Source: Halomonas huangheensis (GTDB lineage Bacteria > Pseudomonadota > Gammaproteobacteria > Pseudomonadales > Halomonadaceae). Taken from it: 64,000 nt of DNA. Positions 8,723 through 18,562 of this stretch are shown here, one piece after another. The translations under genes and the position numbers were made by a program. Location: assembly GCF_001431725.1 (NCBI RefSeq), contig NZ_CP013106.1:2480001-2544000 (forward strand), written 5' to 3'. Every line of letters starts with the position of its first letter. Within the stretch, counting starts at the first letter, position 1. The notes under the pieces are model-generated. The model made no database searches, was not told where the DNA came from, and saw only the letters and a list, made by a program, of their open reading frames with translations.

Positions 8723-8751
8723 TTAACATTGTCTACAATTTATTCTAGAAT
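8723..8751 (+). promoter_or_regulatory. acnB sigma70 promoter with internal ATTGT-CT-ACAAT dyad
   Basis: A -35 element TTAACA (8723-8728) and a -10 element TAGAAT (8746-8751) are 17 bases apart, about 95 bases upstream of the acnB start. A symmetric dyad ATTGTCTACAAT (8728-8739) fills the spacer. Its TTGT..ACAA form fits operators of the FadR branch of GntR regulators, so acnB may be repressed by such a protein. The promoter is inferred from sequence only. Confidence 0.6.
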
Positions 8752-8846
8752 CTCGGCACCGTTGACACCGGTGACCATCACGGCGGTCGATGACTCATCC
8801 CATAGCGCCGCATCCGTGACCACCAACAACCAATGAGGGCCATCAC

Positions 8847-11450
8847 GTGCTTGAAGCCTATCGCCAACATGTCGAAGAGCGTGCCCAGGAAGGCGTCCCC
8901 CCCAAGCCCCTGAATGCAGAACAGACTGCCGAGCTGATCGAACTGCTCAAAGCGCCGCCGGCAGGCGAGGAAGAAGCCATTCTGGACCTACTGACCAACC
9001 GCGTGCCGCCGGGTGTCGATGAGGCCGCCTACGTCAAGGCCGGTTTCCTCACCGCCATCGCCAAAGGCGAGGCGCAGTCCCCGCTGATCGACAGGATCCA
9101 CGCCGTCAAACTGCTGGGTACCATGCAGGGCGGTTACAACATCGTCACTCTCGTCGAGCTGCTCGATGATGCCGACCTCGCGAAAGAAGTCGGCGAACAG
9201 CTCAAGCACACCCTGCTGATGTTCGATGCCTTCCATGATGTCGCCGAGCGTGCCAGCTCCGGCAATGCCGTCGCCAGGGACGTCATCCAATCATGGGCCG
9301 ACGCAGAATGGTTCCTGTCGAAGCCAGCCCTCGCCGACAAGATCTCGCTGACGGTTTTCAAGGTTCCCGGTGAAACCAACACCGACGACCTGTCTCCGGC
9401 ACCGGATGCCTGGTCACGCCCGGATATCCCGCTGCATGCCAATGCCATGCTCAAGAACGAGCGTGAAGGCATCGAGCCGGAAGTTCCCGGCACCAAGGGG
9501 CCGCTGGCACAGATCGAAGAGGTCAAGGCCAAAGGCTTCCCCGTCGCTTACGTCGGTGACGTCGTCGGTACGGGTTCGTCGCGCAAATCCGCCACCAACT
9601 CGGTGTTGTGGTTCTTCGGTGACGATATTCCCAACGTCCCCAACAAGCGAGCTGGCGGCTTCTGCTTCGGCAGCAAGATCGCGCCGATTTTCTTCAACAC
9701 CATGGAAGACGCTGGCGCCCTGCCTGTCGAGATGGATGTCGCGAAGATGGAAATGGGCGACGTGATCGACGTCTACCCTTACGAGGGCAAGGTCTGTCGC
9801 CACGATAGCGACGAAGTCCTCTCCACCTTCGAACTCAAGACTCAGGTCATTCTTGATGAAGTTCGCGCTGGAGGCCGGATCCCGCTGATCATCGGTCGCG
9901 GTCTGACCGAAAAAGCGCGGGAGGAGCTTGGGCTGGAAGCATCCGATGTGTTCCGCAAGCCGGAGCAGCCGAAGGATACCGGTAAAGGCTTCACCCTGGC
10001 CCAGAAGATGGTCGGCAAGGCCTGCGGTATGGACGGCGTGCGTCCGGGCATGTACTGCGAGCCGAAGATGACCACTGTCGGCTCCCAGGATACTACCGGC
10101 CCGATGACTCGTGACGAGCTCAAGGATCTGGCCTGCCTCGGCTTCCAGGCCGACCTGGTCATGCAGTCCTTCTGCCACACCAGTGCCTACCCCAAGCCGG
10201 TGGACGTGGAAACTCACCACACCCTGCCCGACTTCATCATGAACCGCGGTGGCGTTTCCCTGCGCCCGGGCGACGGTATCATCCACTCATGGCTGAACCG
10301 CATGTTGCTGCCCGATACCGTAGGTACCGGTGGCGATTCTCATACCCGCTTCCCGATGGGCATCTCCTTCCCGGCCGGCTCTGGTCTGGTGGCCTTTGCC
10401 GCCGCGACTGGCGTCATGCCGCTGGACATGCCGGAATCGATTCTGGTGCGCTTCAAGGGTGAGCGTCAGCCCGGTGTCACGCTGCGTGACCTGGTGCATG
10501 CCATCCCCTACTACGCTATCCAGCAAGGCCTGCTGACTGTCGAGAAATCCGGCAAGAAGAATGCCTTCTCCGGCCGTATTCTCGAAATCGAAGGCCTTGA
10601 GGAATTGACCGTCGAGCAAGCCTTCGAGCTGTCCGACGCCAGTGCTGAGCGCTCCGCTGCCGGCTGCACCATCACTCTCTCCGATGAGTCGGTGAGTGAG
10701 TATCTCAAGTCGAACATCACGCTGCTCAAGTGGATGATTGCCAACGGCTACGGTGACAAACGCACCATCGAGCGCCGTATTCTGGCCATGGAAGAGTGGC
10801 TGGCCAACCCGTCGCTGATGCGTGCGGACGCCGATGCTGAATATGCCGAAGTGATCGAGATCGATCTCAGCGAGGTCAAGGAGCCGGTACTCTGCGCACC
10901 CAATGACCCCGACGATGCTCGTCTGTTGTCTGAAGTCGCGGGCGAGAGCATCGATGAGGTGTTCATCGGCTCGTGCATGACCAACATCGGCCACTTCCGT
11001 GCCGCCGGCAAGCTGCTCGAGAAGATCCCGGCAGGCAGTCTCAAGACACGTCTGTGGCTGGCACCGCCGACCCGTATGGATCAGCATCAGCTGACCGAGG
11101 AAGGCTACTACGGTATCTACGGCCGTGCTGGTGCTCGCATGGAAATGCCGGGCTGCTCGCTGTGCATGGGTAACCAGGCTCGTGTCGCAGCGAAGAGCAC
11201 TGTGGTATCGACCTCCACACGTAACTTCCCCAACCGTCTCGGGGATGGCGCAGATGTCTACCTCGCCTCTGCAGAGCTGGCTGCCGTTGCCGCGGTGGAA
11301 GGTCGTCTGCCGACAGTAGACGAGTACCGCCGTTACATGGGAGAATTCGATGCAATGGCGGGGGAAATCTATCGCTATATGAATTTCCACGAAATCGAGC
11401 AGTATCAGAAGACTGCCTCGAACGTGATACCGGTAGCTCAGGAAGCCTGA
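8847..11450 (+). CDS. acnB: Bifunctional aconitate hydratase 2 / 2-methylisocitrate dehydratase AcnB
   Basis: TCA-cycle aconitase of the B type, 867 residues, very close in length and sequence to E. coli AcnB. The N-terminal HEAT-like domain begins [15 protein letters not shown]. The swivelling domain follows ([18 protein letters not shown]), then the three [4Fe-4S] domains with cluster ligands in GSCMTN and GCSLCMGNQ. The start is GTG at 8847, preceded by GAGGG about 8 bases away. It has its own promoter and an intrinsic terminator, so it is monocistronic. AcnB proteins can also bind mRNA when the cluster is lost; this is family knowledge, not visible here. Confidence 0.97.
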   Translation: MLEAYRQHVEERAQEGVPPKPLNAEQTAELIELLKAPPAGEEEAILDLLTNRVPPGVDEAAYVKAGFLTAIAKGEAQSPLIDRIHAVKLLGTMQGGYNIVTLVELLDDADLAKEVGEQLKHTLLMFDAFHDVAERASSGNAVARDVIQSWADAEWFLSKPALADKISLTVFKVPGETNTDDLSPAPDAWSRPDIPLHANAMLKNEREGIEPEVPGTKGPLAQIEEVKAKGFPVAYVGDVVGTGSSRKSATNSVLWFFGDDIPNVPNKRAGGFCFGSKIAPIFFNTMEDAGALPVEMDVAKMEMGDVIDVYPYEGKVCRHDSDEVLSTFELKTQVILDEVRAGGRIPLIIGRGLTEKAREELGLEASDVFRKPEQPKDTGKGFTLAQKMVGKACGMDGVRPGMYCEPKMTTVGSQDTTGPMTRDELKDLACLGFQADLVMQSFCHTSAYPKPVDVETHHTLPDFIMNRGGVSLRPGDGIIHSWLNRMLLPDTVGTGGDSHTRFPMGISFPAGSGLVAFAAATGVMPLDMPESILVRFKGERQPGVTLRDLVHAIPYYAIQQGLLTVEKSGKKNAFSGRILEIEGLEELTVEQAFELSDASAERSAAGCTITLSDESVSEYLKSNITLLKWMIANGYGDKRTIERRILAMEEWLANPSLMRADADAEYAEVIEIDLSEVKEPVLCAPNDPDDARLLSEVAGESIDEVFIGSCMTNIGHFRAAGKLLEKIPAGSLKTRLWLAPPTRMDQHQLTEEGYYGIYGRAGARMEMPGCSLCMGNQARVAAKSTVVSTSTRNFPNRLGDGADVYLASAELAAVAAVEGRLPTVDEYRRYMGEFDAMAGEIYRYMNFHEIEQYQKTASNVIPVAQEA

Positions 11451-11460
11451 GCCACCAAAG

Positions 11461-11482
11461 CAGAGGCTCGGAAGAGCCTCTG
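11461..11482 (+). terminator. Stem-loop just downstream of acnB
   Basis: CAGAGGCTC and GAGCCTCTG pair around a GGAA tetraloop, 10 bases after the acnB stop. There is no T-run, so it is probably a 3'-end hairpin ahead of the true terminator at 11542. Confidence 0.55.
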
Positions 11483-11541
11483 ACTGTCGACTCCGATGCT
11501 CGCAACATCGAAAGGCCTCTTGAGGCCCGAGCCGATGAACG

Positions 11542-11568
11542 AAGCGCCCTCCGGGGCGCTTTTCTTTT
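11542..11568 (+). terminator. Rho-independent terminator of acnB
   Basis: AAGCGCCC-TCCG-GGGCGCTT is an 8-bp stem with a four-base loop, followed by TTCTTTT. This is a classical intrinsic terminator reading rightward; its symmetric stem also faces the convergent AraC gene. Confidence 0.85.
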
Positions 11569-11600
11569 GTCTGTTTTCTTGTCCGAGCTGTCTCGTATGT

Positions 11601-12539
11601 CTAGCCTTGCGAAGGGCTGACACCAAAGTAACGTTTGTACTCACGGCTGAACTGCGAAGTGCTGCGGTAACCAACCTCACTCGCGGCTCTAGCGACATTG
11701 ATACGCTCTTGACCAAGCAGGACTCTCGCCCTCAACAGGCGTAAACGCTTGAGGTACTGCACCGGCGATAGCTGAGTCGTACGTTTGAAGTGGTGATGAA
11801 AGTGCGAGGGGCTCATGTTGGCACGTTCGGCGAGAGCTTCGACACTCAGCGCGTCGGCGAAGTGGCCATGCAGGTAGTCCAGCGACTCGGCAATGCGGGC
11901 ATAGTGGCCCTGGCGTTGCACCAGCTGTCGCAGCGATTGCCCTTGCGGACCGACCAGCACTGCGTAGAGCACTTCTCGTACTCTTCCCGCCCCCAGTGCA
12001 CGACTGGCGGCCTCGTCATGCAGGCAGTTCACCAGCCGTTGAATCGCCTCCGCCATAGGCATGTCGAGTGCGACTGACGCCATCGGCTCGGGAGAGCCCT
12101 GGTCCGTGGCACCCGACTCCGGCACATGGTGAACCAACTCACTCAGACTGAGCGGGTCCACGGCAATGGAAATACCCAGCAAAGGTGCATCGGGCGCCGC
12201 CAGGGTCTCGCACTCAAACGGCAGCGGCATCGCCTGAACCAGGTAATTGCCGGGGCCATAGTGGATGATTCTGTCCTCCAGGTAACCGATCTTGTCTCCC
12301 TGAACGATAACGAAGATCCCGGGTTCATAGATCAAGGGAGTGCGCGGACAGCTACATCGTGATGCAATCAGTTTCACCCCCTCGATGGCAGTTGTGGAAA
12401 ACCCCTCCCCCGTGACCAGAGACGCAAGACTGTCTGCCAGGCGGGTGACGACCGCATCGCCATGGCTGCTGCCTGCCGATGTCATCGAGCCATGAGCAAC
12501 ACGGCCTGGCGCTGGTGCTGTTGGAATGTCGTCGAGCAT
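11601..12539 (-). CDS. AraC-family regulator with AraC_N domain (YqhC-like)
   Basis: A 312-residue regulator. The N-terminal half carries the AraC_N/cupin-like effector domain (LIYEPGIFVIVQGDKIGYL, YGPGNYLVQAMPLPFE). The C-terminal ~100 residues hold two helix-turn-helix motifs (LSVEALAERANMSPSHFHHHFK and AARAASEVGYRSTSQFSREYKR-type helices). The start at 12539 is preferred over the longer frame to 12647, because CGGAGG lies five bases upstream of it. It is divergent from a YahK-like reductase. In E. coli, YqhC of this subgroup activates the aldehyde reductase yqhD, so by analogy this protein probably controls its neighbour in response to aldehydes. Confidence 0.85.
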   Translation of the reverse strand: MLDDIPTAPAPGRVAHGSMTSAGSSHGDAVVTRLADSLASLVTGEGFSTTAIEGVKLIASRCSCPRTPLIYEPGIFVIVQGDKIGYLEDRIIHYGPGNYLVQAMPLPFECETLAAPDAPLLGISIAVDPLSLSELVHHVPESGATDQGSPEPMASVALDMPMAEAIQRLVNCLHDEAASRALGAGRVREVLYAVLVGPQGQSLRQLVQRQGHYARIAESLDYLHGHFADALSVEALAERANMSPSHFHHHFKRTTQLSPVQYLKRLRLLRARVLLGQERINVARAASEVGYRSTSQFSREYKRYFGVSPSQG

Positions 12540-12735
12540 GTGGCCTCCGGTACAGTTCCGATAAACCCAATCGGCACTTTCAGCGTATTGTGCATGATTT
12601 CTGCGAGAAATGAGCATGAGGTGATGAATTGACATAGGATCATGCATTCATTGCGCAGGATAGGGCATGGCCGAAACGGAAGCCATCAACCAGAATGGCA
12701 AACCGTTTTCCTCTCATCCACCGGGAGTCACGTTC

Positions 12736-13809
12736 ATGACCCAAGCAACAGGCACAACCACCAGAGGTTACGCAGCACATTCCTCGTCCACGCCACTGGA
12801 GCCCTGGAATTTTGAGCGTCGCGCGCCGCGCCCCGATGATGTCTCGATCGAGATCCTCTACTGTGGCGTCTGCCACAGCGATCTGCATTTCGCTCGCGAT
12901 GACTGGGGCATGGCTTCCTATCCCGTAGTGCCTGGCCACGAGATCGTCGGTCGTGTCACCGCCGTGGGGAACGAGGTCTCCCAGCACAAGGTTGGCGACC
13001 TGGTTGGCGTTGGCTGCATGGTCGATTCCTGCCGCCACTGCCAGGCGTGCAACGATGGGCTGGAGCAATTCTGCCAGGAAGGCTTCACCATGACCTATGG
13101 CAGCCCCGACAAACACGACGGAGCGCTGACCCAGGGCGGATATTCCGACAAGGTAGCGGTCAGTGAGCGCTTCGTGGTGCGAATGCCGGATGGCATCGAT
13201 CTCAAGTCAGCCGCTCCTCTGCTTTGCGCAGGTATCACTACCTACTCGCCGCTCAAACACTACGGCGTCAAGCCGGGCCACAAGGTCGGTGTTATCGGCA
13301 TGGGCGGACTTGGCCACATCGGGGTCAAGTTGGCCAGAGCTCTGGGCGCCGAAGTCACCCTCTTCACCCGTTCCGAATCCAAGGTCGCAGAGGCCAGACG
13401 TCAAGGTGCCGACCATGTTGTGGTGTCCACAGACGCGGCCCAGATGGCCGCTGTTGCCGAGACATTCGACTTCATGCTCGATACCGTGCCGGTAAAGCAC
13501 GATATCAACCCCTACCTGCAGGCACTGAAATATGACGGAACACATATTCTGGTCGGCCTGCTCGAGCCCATCGATCCTGCCATAGAAGGCTTCAACCTGG
13601 TCTTCAAACGCCGTGTACTGGCCGGTTCCCTGATCGGAGGTATGCCCGAGACCCAGGAGGTGCTCGACTTCTGCGCCGAGCATGGCATCACCTGTGATGT
13701 TGAGGTGATCAATATCGACCAGATCAACGAAGCCTGGCAGCGCATGGAAAAGGGTGACGTCAAGTATCGCTTCGTCATCGATATGGCATCACTCAAGAAC
13801 GCAGACTGA
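12736..13809 (+). CDS. Zinc-dependent alcohol dehydrogenase / aldehyde reductase (YahK-like, CAD family)
   Basis: A 357-residue NADP-type medium-chain dehydrogenase, closely similar to E. coli YahK, a broad aldehyde reductase. It has catalytic-zinc motifs CGVCHSD and PGHE, the structural-zinc block CRHCQACNDGLEQFC, the Rossmann motif GMGGLGHIG and the family end KYRFVIDM. The ATG at 12736 is chosen because GGGAG lies 8 bases upstream and family similarity begins there; the open frame to 12667 adds 23 unlike residues. It is divergent from the YqhC-like regulator and followed by a strong terminator. Confidence 0.92.
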   Translation: MTQATGTTTRGYAAHSSSTPLEPWNFERRAPRPDDVSIEILYCGVCHSDLHFARDDWGMASYPVVPGHEIVGRVTAVGNEVSQHKVGDLVGVGCMVDSCRHCQACNDGLEQFCQEGFTMTYGSPDKHDGALTQGGYSDKVAVSERFVVRMPDGIDLKSAAPLLCAGITTYSPLKHYGVKPGHKVGVIGMGGLGHIGVKLARALGAEVTLFTRSESKVAEARRQGADHVVVSTDAAQMAAVAETFDFMLDTVPVKHDINPYLQALKYDGTHILVGLLEPIDPAIEGFNLVFKRRVLAGSLIGGMPETQEVLDFCAEHGITCDVEVINIDQINEAWQRMEKGDVKYRFVIDMASLKNAD

Positions 13810-13875
13810 CAAGCTCTGCGCACAAACCAGGGGCGATTCGAGCGTTGTTGAACGGCGCTTGAACGCCTCTCTGCA

Positions 13876-13914
13876 ACGGGCGGGCTCACCAGCAGGGCGA
13901 GCCCGCCCGTTTCT
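13876..13914 (+). terminator. Intrinsic terminator after the aldehyde reductase
   Basis: ACGGGCGGGCTC (13876-13887) pairs perfectly with GAGCCCGCCCGT (13899-13910), giving a 12-bp stem followed by TTCT. It is strong and G+C-rich. Confidence 0.85.
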
Positions 13915-14021
13915 CCATTGACCATGCAAGTACCCGGCGACAACTGCCAGCCACCTCACGATGCATGCGGGCTAAAGAACCGCTCATCGATCAACATGGC
14001 TTTACCCAAACCGCTGAGCAC

Positions 14022-14049
14022 CAGATACTGAACGTCCAGTATCTGTTTT
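14022..14049 (+). terminator. Terminator-like hairpin in the rraA leader
   Basis: CAGATACTG-AACGTC-CAGTATCTG followed directly by TTTT looks like an intrinsic terminator. It ends 21 bases before the rraA start codon, just ahead of the ribosome binding site TGGAG. A terminator already exists upstream at 13876, so this may be a leader attenuator or may mark a promoter between hairpin and gene. Confidence 0.55.
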
Positions 14050-14070
14050 CATCCGTTTCTGGAGATCACC

Positions 14071-14553
14071 ATGTTCACTGTCGCTACTCCCGATATCTGT
14101 GATACCTACCCTGAAGTTCAGGTCGTCGAGCCGATATTCATCAATTTTGGCGGCATCGAGGCATTCCATGGCCCAGTGCGTACCATCAAGTGTTTTGAAG
14201 ACAACTCACTGGTCAAGCAGGCTGTAACAGAACCCGGTGAAGGCGCCGTGCTGGTCGTTGACGCCGGCGGCTCCACCCGCTGCGCAATGCTCGGCGATAT
14301 GCTCGCGGAACAAGCTGCGGGGCACGGCTGGGCAGGTGTGGTGATGTATGGCTGTGTCAGGGATGTCGACGTCCTCGCCGAAACTGATCTGGGCATCCAG
14401 GCGCTCGGTGCACATCCACGTCGGAGCGAGAAACGTGGTGAAGGTACACGCGACATCCCGGTCACCTTTGCTGGTGTCACCATCTCTCCGGGACATTGGC
14501 TATATGCCGACAACAACGGCATCCTGATCGCCAATCAGGAATTGAAGTTGTAA
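14071..14553 (+). CDS. rraA: RraA family protein (RNase E activity regulator / HMG aldolase fold)
   Basis: A 160-residue protein close to E. coli Rra[16 protein letters not shown] near the start, [37 protein letters not shown] and YADNNGIL near the end. RraA binds RNase E and lowers its activity. The same fold includes 4-hydroxy-4-methyl-2-oxoglutarate aldolases, which carry a G-x20-R-D motif. Here [12 protein letters not shown] followed by GCVRDVD keeps both the glycine and Arg-Asp, so aldolase activity is not excluded by sequence. It stands alone between two hairpins. Confidence 0.85.
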   Translation: MFTVATPDICDTYPEVQVVEPIFINFGGIEAFHGPVRTIKCFEDNSLVKQAVTEPGEGAVLVVDAGGSTRCAMLGDMLAEQAAGHGWAGVVMYGCVRDVDVLAETDLGIQALGAHPRRSEKRGEGTRDIPVTFAGVTISPGHWLYADNNGILIANQELKL

Positions 14554-14590
14554 GTCACCAGGCCGTAAGCAACGAATCTCGAGCTGCTGG

Positions 14591-14624
14591 GGTTACTTAC
14601 AGCTTATAACTTACCGCTTACAGC
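14591..14624. repeat. Dispersed 34-bp repeat, copy 1
   Basis: This 34-base segment beginning GGTTACTTACAGCTT and ending GCTTACAGC matches 61889-61922 at 31 of 34 positions, in the same orientation. Both copies follow the end of a gene, and GCTCG-containing sequence follows within about 10 bases. It is probably a member of an interspersed non-coding repeat family. Confidence 0.8.
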
Positions 14625-14650
14625 ACGAGCTTCTCGGAGCTCGTGCCTTT
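14623..14650 (+). terminator. Hairpin downstream of rraA
   Basis: GCACGAGCT-TCTCGG-AGCTCGTGC forms a 9-bp stem followed by CTTT. It probably terminates rraA transcription and abuts the dispersed repeat. Confidence 0.6.
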
Positions 14651-14684
14651 ACCGCCCCCTTCATCGATGCCAATCTAGAATCAT

Positions 14685-16583
14685 GTGCACAACATCGCTA
14701 CTGCCATGATGCCACTGGTTCGGGATGTGCTCGCCAGTCTGCGTGACCATCTTCGGCCGCTGCTGGCAGGCCATCTTCTCTTTACGCTGCTTGCTTCGGG
14801 CCTGTTGATTCCCGCCATGGCCTGGGCACTGGCCGGCTGGCTATCACGCGTCGGCCAGCCATTGATTACCTCTGCCGATGCGCTGGACCTGTTGCTGAGC
14901 CCCTGGGGACTGCTGTGGGTCTATGGCACCTTCGTGCTGATTCTCAGTCTGCTGTACCTGCAGCAGGCCTGCATGATGCAGATAACCCTGTCGCCTCGTA
15001 GCCACCATGCCCAGCAGGCCTTTGTCTCGCTATGGCTGGCAGTACATCGGCTGCCCTGGCTGGTGGTGCTGTCCATGATTCAGGTCGCCTGCCACCTGTT
15101 GATGCTGACGCTCATGATCTATCTGGTGACACAGCTTCATCACGCCCTGCTCGGCGAACTCGACCCTTACTATGTCCGAAGAGTCCGGCCACCGGCATTC
15201 TGGTACTTTATCGCCTATAGCCTCCCCCTCGTCGGCACCTGGCTAATCATCGCAGGGCGTCTGCTGGTCCGCTGGTGGCTTGCGTTGCCCTGTGTAGTAC
15301 TGGAGCGAGTCACTCCCGTTGTCGCACTCAAGCGTAGTATGGAACTGACTCGCCAGGATATTCCGCGACTGGCAACCGCGGTTTTCACCACTCTGGTAGT
15401 GATTCTACTGCTGCCGTCCCTGACCTCCATGGCATTGAGTAGCCTGTTGGGACCACTGCTGACTCACTTGCCGGAAAATAACGCACTGGTGATTGCCGTG
15501 ATGCTGCTGATCGTCAGTGTTGTCACCCTGGTAACGCTGGCTGTTGCCTTTGCTGTCATCGCGCTCAACGCGCTACTTGCTACCTGCCTGTACCTGCGAC
15601 GAGCGCATCGCCGCCCTCGCCCTTCAGCACCACCTTCTGACGCTCACCCCGGACGGCTTGCCTGGGCAGTAGAAGTCGGGGTGGTGATCTTTGCCCTATC
15701 CCAGGCAATCCTGTTCATCGATCGACAGGATCTGCGTGACAACATCCAGGTCATCGCACACCGCGGCAGCTCCTGGGCCGCTCCCGAGAACAGCATCTCA
15801 GCGATACGTCAGGCACTGGACGATGGCGCGGACCTCGTCGAGATCGACGTGCGCCTGTCCGCGGACGGCGTGGTGGTCCTCAGTCATGATGCCAGTCTCA
15901 ACCGACTGATCGGGGATGAACGACGTATTGCCGACCTCGACTGGACAACCATGGCAGCGCTCGATGTCGGTACCGGCTTCAGCCACGCCTATGCTGGAGA
16001 GCCGATCGCCAGCCTGCAGCAGGCACTCGAGACTGCGCGTGGACGAGCCAGCCTGGTGATCGAATTGAAACCGGAGAGAGGCGATGAAAAGCGACTGCTC
16101 GACGCCGTGATGAGCGAGCTGTATCGCGAACGCGACTGGCGTGTTGCCTGTCGCGCCACTGCCGAGGATGCCCTGCAGCGCGAGCAATGTGGTAACCCGC
16201 GTATCTTCGAGGATTCCTGGCTGGCCACCCTGTCCTATCGACAACTGGTCGAGATCGACCGATCCGCGCCCGAAGCAAGATCGATTCTGCTTGCCGAATG
16301 GTCGCTACCCAGCGCACTGCCTCGCGACCGCTTCGATGCTCTGGGGCTACGTCACAGCCAGATCGACCACAACGAGGTCGAACGCGCTCACCAGGCTGAT
16401 TACCAACTGTTTGCATGGACAGTCAATCAACCCGGACAGATGGCTCGCCTGCTGGACATGGGGGTTGATGGCATCATCACCGACCGCCCGGACCGTCTGG
16501 CAGCCTTGCTCGATGAGCGTCGGCAGCTAGGTGATGGTGCATTACTGCTGCTCAAGCTCCGCCATTGGCTGGCAGATGGCTAA
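14685..16583 (+). CDS. Membrane-anchored glycerophosphodiester phosphodiesterase
   Basis: A 632-residue two-part protein. The first ~330 residues hold about six to eight hydrophobic segments (for example around 27-52, 75-92, 123-150, 178-195, 260-300) of the GDPD membrane domain. The rest is a GDPD catalytic domain with VIAHRGSSWAAPENS, VEIDVRLSADG, SHDASLNR, VIELKPE and a C-terminal GVDGIITDRPD, all normal catalytic motifs. It likely hydrolyses glycerophosphodiesters at the membrane. GTG at 14685 is the longest start; ATG at 14706 or 14709 is possible, and no clear ribosome binding site decides between them. Confidence 0.87.
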   Translation: MHNIATAMMPLVRDVLASLRDHLRPLLAGHLLFTLLASGLLIPAMAWALAGWLSRVGQPLITSADALDLLLSPWGLLWVYGTFVLILSLLYLQQACMMQITLSPRSHHAQQAFVSLWLAVHRLPWLVVLSMIQVACHLLMLTLMIYLVTQLHHALLGELDPYYVRRVRPPAFWYFIAYSLPLVGTWLIIAGRLLVRWWLALPCVVLERVTPVVALKRSMELTRQDIPRLATAVFTTLVVILLLPSLTSMALSSLLGPLLTHLPENNALVIAVMLLIVSVVTLVTLAVAFAVIALNALLATCLYLRRAHRRPRPSAPPSDAHPGRLAWAVEVGVVIFALSQAILFIDRQDLRDNIQVIAHRGSSWAAPENSISAIRQALDDGADLVEIDVRLSADGVVVLSHDASLNRLIGDERRIADLDWTTMAALDVGTGFSHAYAGEPIASLQQALETARGRASLVIELKPERGDEKRLLDAVMSELYRERDWRVACRATAEDALQREQCGNPRIFEDSWLATLSYRQLVEIDRSAPEARSILLAEWSLPSALPRDRFDALGLRHSQIDHNEVERAHQADYQLFAWTVNQPGQMARLLDMGVDGIITDRPDRLAALLDERRQLGDGALLLLKLRHWLADG

Positions 16584-16720
16584 GCACTCGAGATGCTGAA
16601 GCGATTGAGGTTCAAGGCTATTGATGCCCAAAGCTGGTGATACACGAGGTACCAGAAACAATGCCGCCCCTGGGCGTTACCCAGCAGCGGCATCGACAGT
16701 ATCCAACACTGGCTCTCGCC

Positions 16721-18562
16721 TCAGTCGCCCATCACCACACCTTCACGACGCGGATCGGCACCACCGAAGAATCCATCTTCCGTCACCCGCAATGCCTGAA
16801 GACCACTGGTCAACTCACGGGTTTCCACATCATGGCCCAACCCTTCCAGATCACGAACCGTCGCCTCGGGGAATCGCCCTTCTTCCAGATAGACGGTATC
16901 TCCTAACGTGATTGCATGAGGCAGGTTCAGGGCCTCCTGAGCATTCAGGTCGCGATTCAACATCGCATCCATGGTCTGGGCCGTATAGTGAATGATCGCC
17001 GCACCACCGGGGGAACCTAGACTTGCCACCAGATCACCACTTTCGCCATCGAAGACCAGCGTCGGGCTCATGCTCGAACGCGGCCGCTTGCCCGGCTGAA
17101 CCCGGTTGGCAATTGGCGTGCCGTCCTCATCGGTGGGAGCAAAGGAAAAATCGGTCAACTCGTTGTTCAGCAGATAGCCGCCCGCCAGATCGGTTCCACC
17201 GTTGGCCATGATGCGTGAACCGAAGCCTTGCTCGATAGTCGTGGTCATGGCAATCGCCTGCCCATCAGCATCGATGATGCTGATATGACTGGTACCGTGC
17301 TCTGGCTGCTCGGGCTGACTCGCCCAACTGGTCATCAGCGGGCCGGGATTCCCCGGCTCTGCTGCGCCGCTGCCCATGCTGGTATCACCGATCAATTCAG
17401 CTCTGCTGGAGAGGTAGTCTGGTGCCAGCATGGTATTCCAGTCGCCGCCTGGGGGTTCGACGAAACCCGGATCACCGATGTACCGTCCCCGGTCAGCAAA
17501 GGCCAATCGTGAGGCTTCAAGGAAGGGGTGCAACCACTCCACCGTCGGCACACCGTCATGGATGGCCGTCTCGATGTCAGGTCGAGCTGCCATCATGCCG
17601 AGAATCTGCATCACGGTCAGATGTCCTGAGGAAGGCGGCGGGAAGCCACAGACCTCATACTCCAGCCAGTCGTTGCACAGTGGCTCACGGTCTTCCGCGG
17701 TATAACCGGCAAGATCCTCCAGGCTCAGCTTACCGGGCATCTCAGGGTGCTGCTGCACTCGTGAGACCAGTTCCTCGGCGATGGACCCGGTATGCAACGC
17801 CGAACTCCCCTTGTCACTGATGCGCGTCAGAATCTCGGCCAGAGCAGGGTTCTTCAATACGGCGCCTTCCGCCAACGGCTGCCCGTCGGAATCGAAATAG
17901 AACTCCGCGGCAATCGAGTCTTCGGCCAATGAAGGGGTCGAGGCGATGCTCTGATGAAGGCGCGGGCTCACCGCAAAGCCCTCTTCAGCGAGGCTGATGG
18001 CTGGCTGAAATAGATCCTTCCAGGGCAGCTTGCCGTGCGCCTCATGCGCCAATTCAAGCATACGGACAGTGCCGGGGACGCCTACCGAGCGCCCACTCTC
18101 GACAGCCTTCATGAAATCCAGAGGCTCGCCATCCGCGTCGAGGAACAGCTTCTCGTCAACGGCACTCGGCGCTTTCTCGCGCCCGTCATAGGCATGGACC
18201 TGCTCGCCATCATACAACATCAGGAATGCGCCACCGCCAATGCCACTGGACTGTGGCTCAACCAGCGTCAATACCATTTGCACAGCGATCGCAGCGTCAA
18301 TCGCGGAACCGCCCGCCTTGAGAACCTGATAACCGGCATCGGTAGCCAACGGGTTGGCTGCCGCCACCGCGAACGTCGACGTCGACCACCCTGGCTTCTC
18401 CGCAAAACCGGAGCTGCCTTCCGGGGAAATTGCCGGCCGGGTGTACTGGAAGTCGGCTGCCAGGGCACTGGAGATTCCCAGCGCCAGACAACCGATCAGG
18501 ATGGAGCCCTGCTTGATGGCGCGGGGCAATGGCTGATATCGACAGGGGGATGCAGGATTCAT
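16721..18562 (-). CDS. ggt: Gamma-glutamyltranspeptidase
   Basis: A 613-residue periplasmic Ntn-hydrolase that cleaves glutathione and gamma-glutamyl compounds. It has a Sec signal peptide (hydrophobic ~20-35, ending SALA-ADF). The large-subunit motifs include GGSAIDAAIAVQMVL and SGIGGGAF, then the autoprocessing site HGTSHISIIDADG, whose Thr is the catalytic nucleophile. The small subunit has GSRIMANGG, RPRSSMSPT and LGSPGGAAI. ATG 18562 is selected because AAGGAG lies 7 bases upstream; two in-frame GTG codons precede it with poor spacing. It stands alone, convergent with the GDPD gene. Confidence 0.95.
   Translation of the reverse strand: MNPASPCRYQPLPRAIKQGSILIGCLALGISSALAADFQYTRPAISPEGSSGFAEKPGWSTSTFAVAAANPLATDAGYQVLKAGGSAIDAAIAVQMVLTLVEPQSSGIGGGAFLMLYDGEQVHAYDGREKAPSAVDEKLFLDADGEPLDFMKAVESGRSVGVPGTVRMLELAHEAHGKLPWKDLFQPAISLAEEGFAVSPRLHQSIASTPSLAEDSIAAEFYFDSDGQPLAEGAVLKNPALAEILTRISDKGSSALHTGSIAEELVSRVQQHPEMPGKLSLEDLAGYTAEDREPLCNDWLEYEVCGFPPPSSGHLTVMQILGMMAARPDIETAIHDGVPTVEWLHPFLEASRLAFADRGRYIGDPGFVEPPGGDWNTMLAPDYLSSRAELIGDTSMGSGAAEPGNPGPLMTSWASQPEQPEHGTSHISIIDADGQAIAMTTTIEQGFGSRIMANGGTDLAGGYLLNNELTDFSFAPTDEDGTPIANRVQPGKRPRSSMSPTLVFDGESGDLVASLGSPGGAAIIHYTAQTMDAMLNRDLNAQEALNLPHAITLGDTVYLEEGRFPEATVRDLEGLGHDVETRELTSGLQALRVTEDGFFGGADPRREGVVMGD

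Noticed and set aside
9414..11390. Long open frames on the strand opposite acnB
   Set aside because: They mirror the codon bias of acnB and show no family similarity; the same holds for those opposite rpsA (46607-47536) and gyrA (54703-55674).
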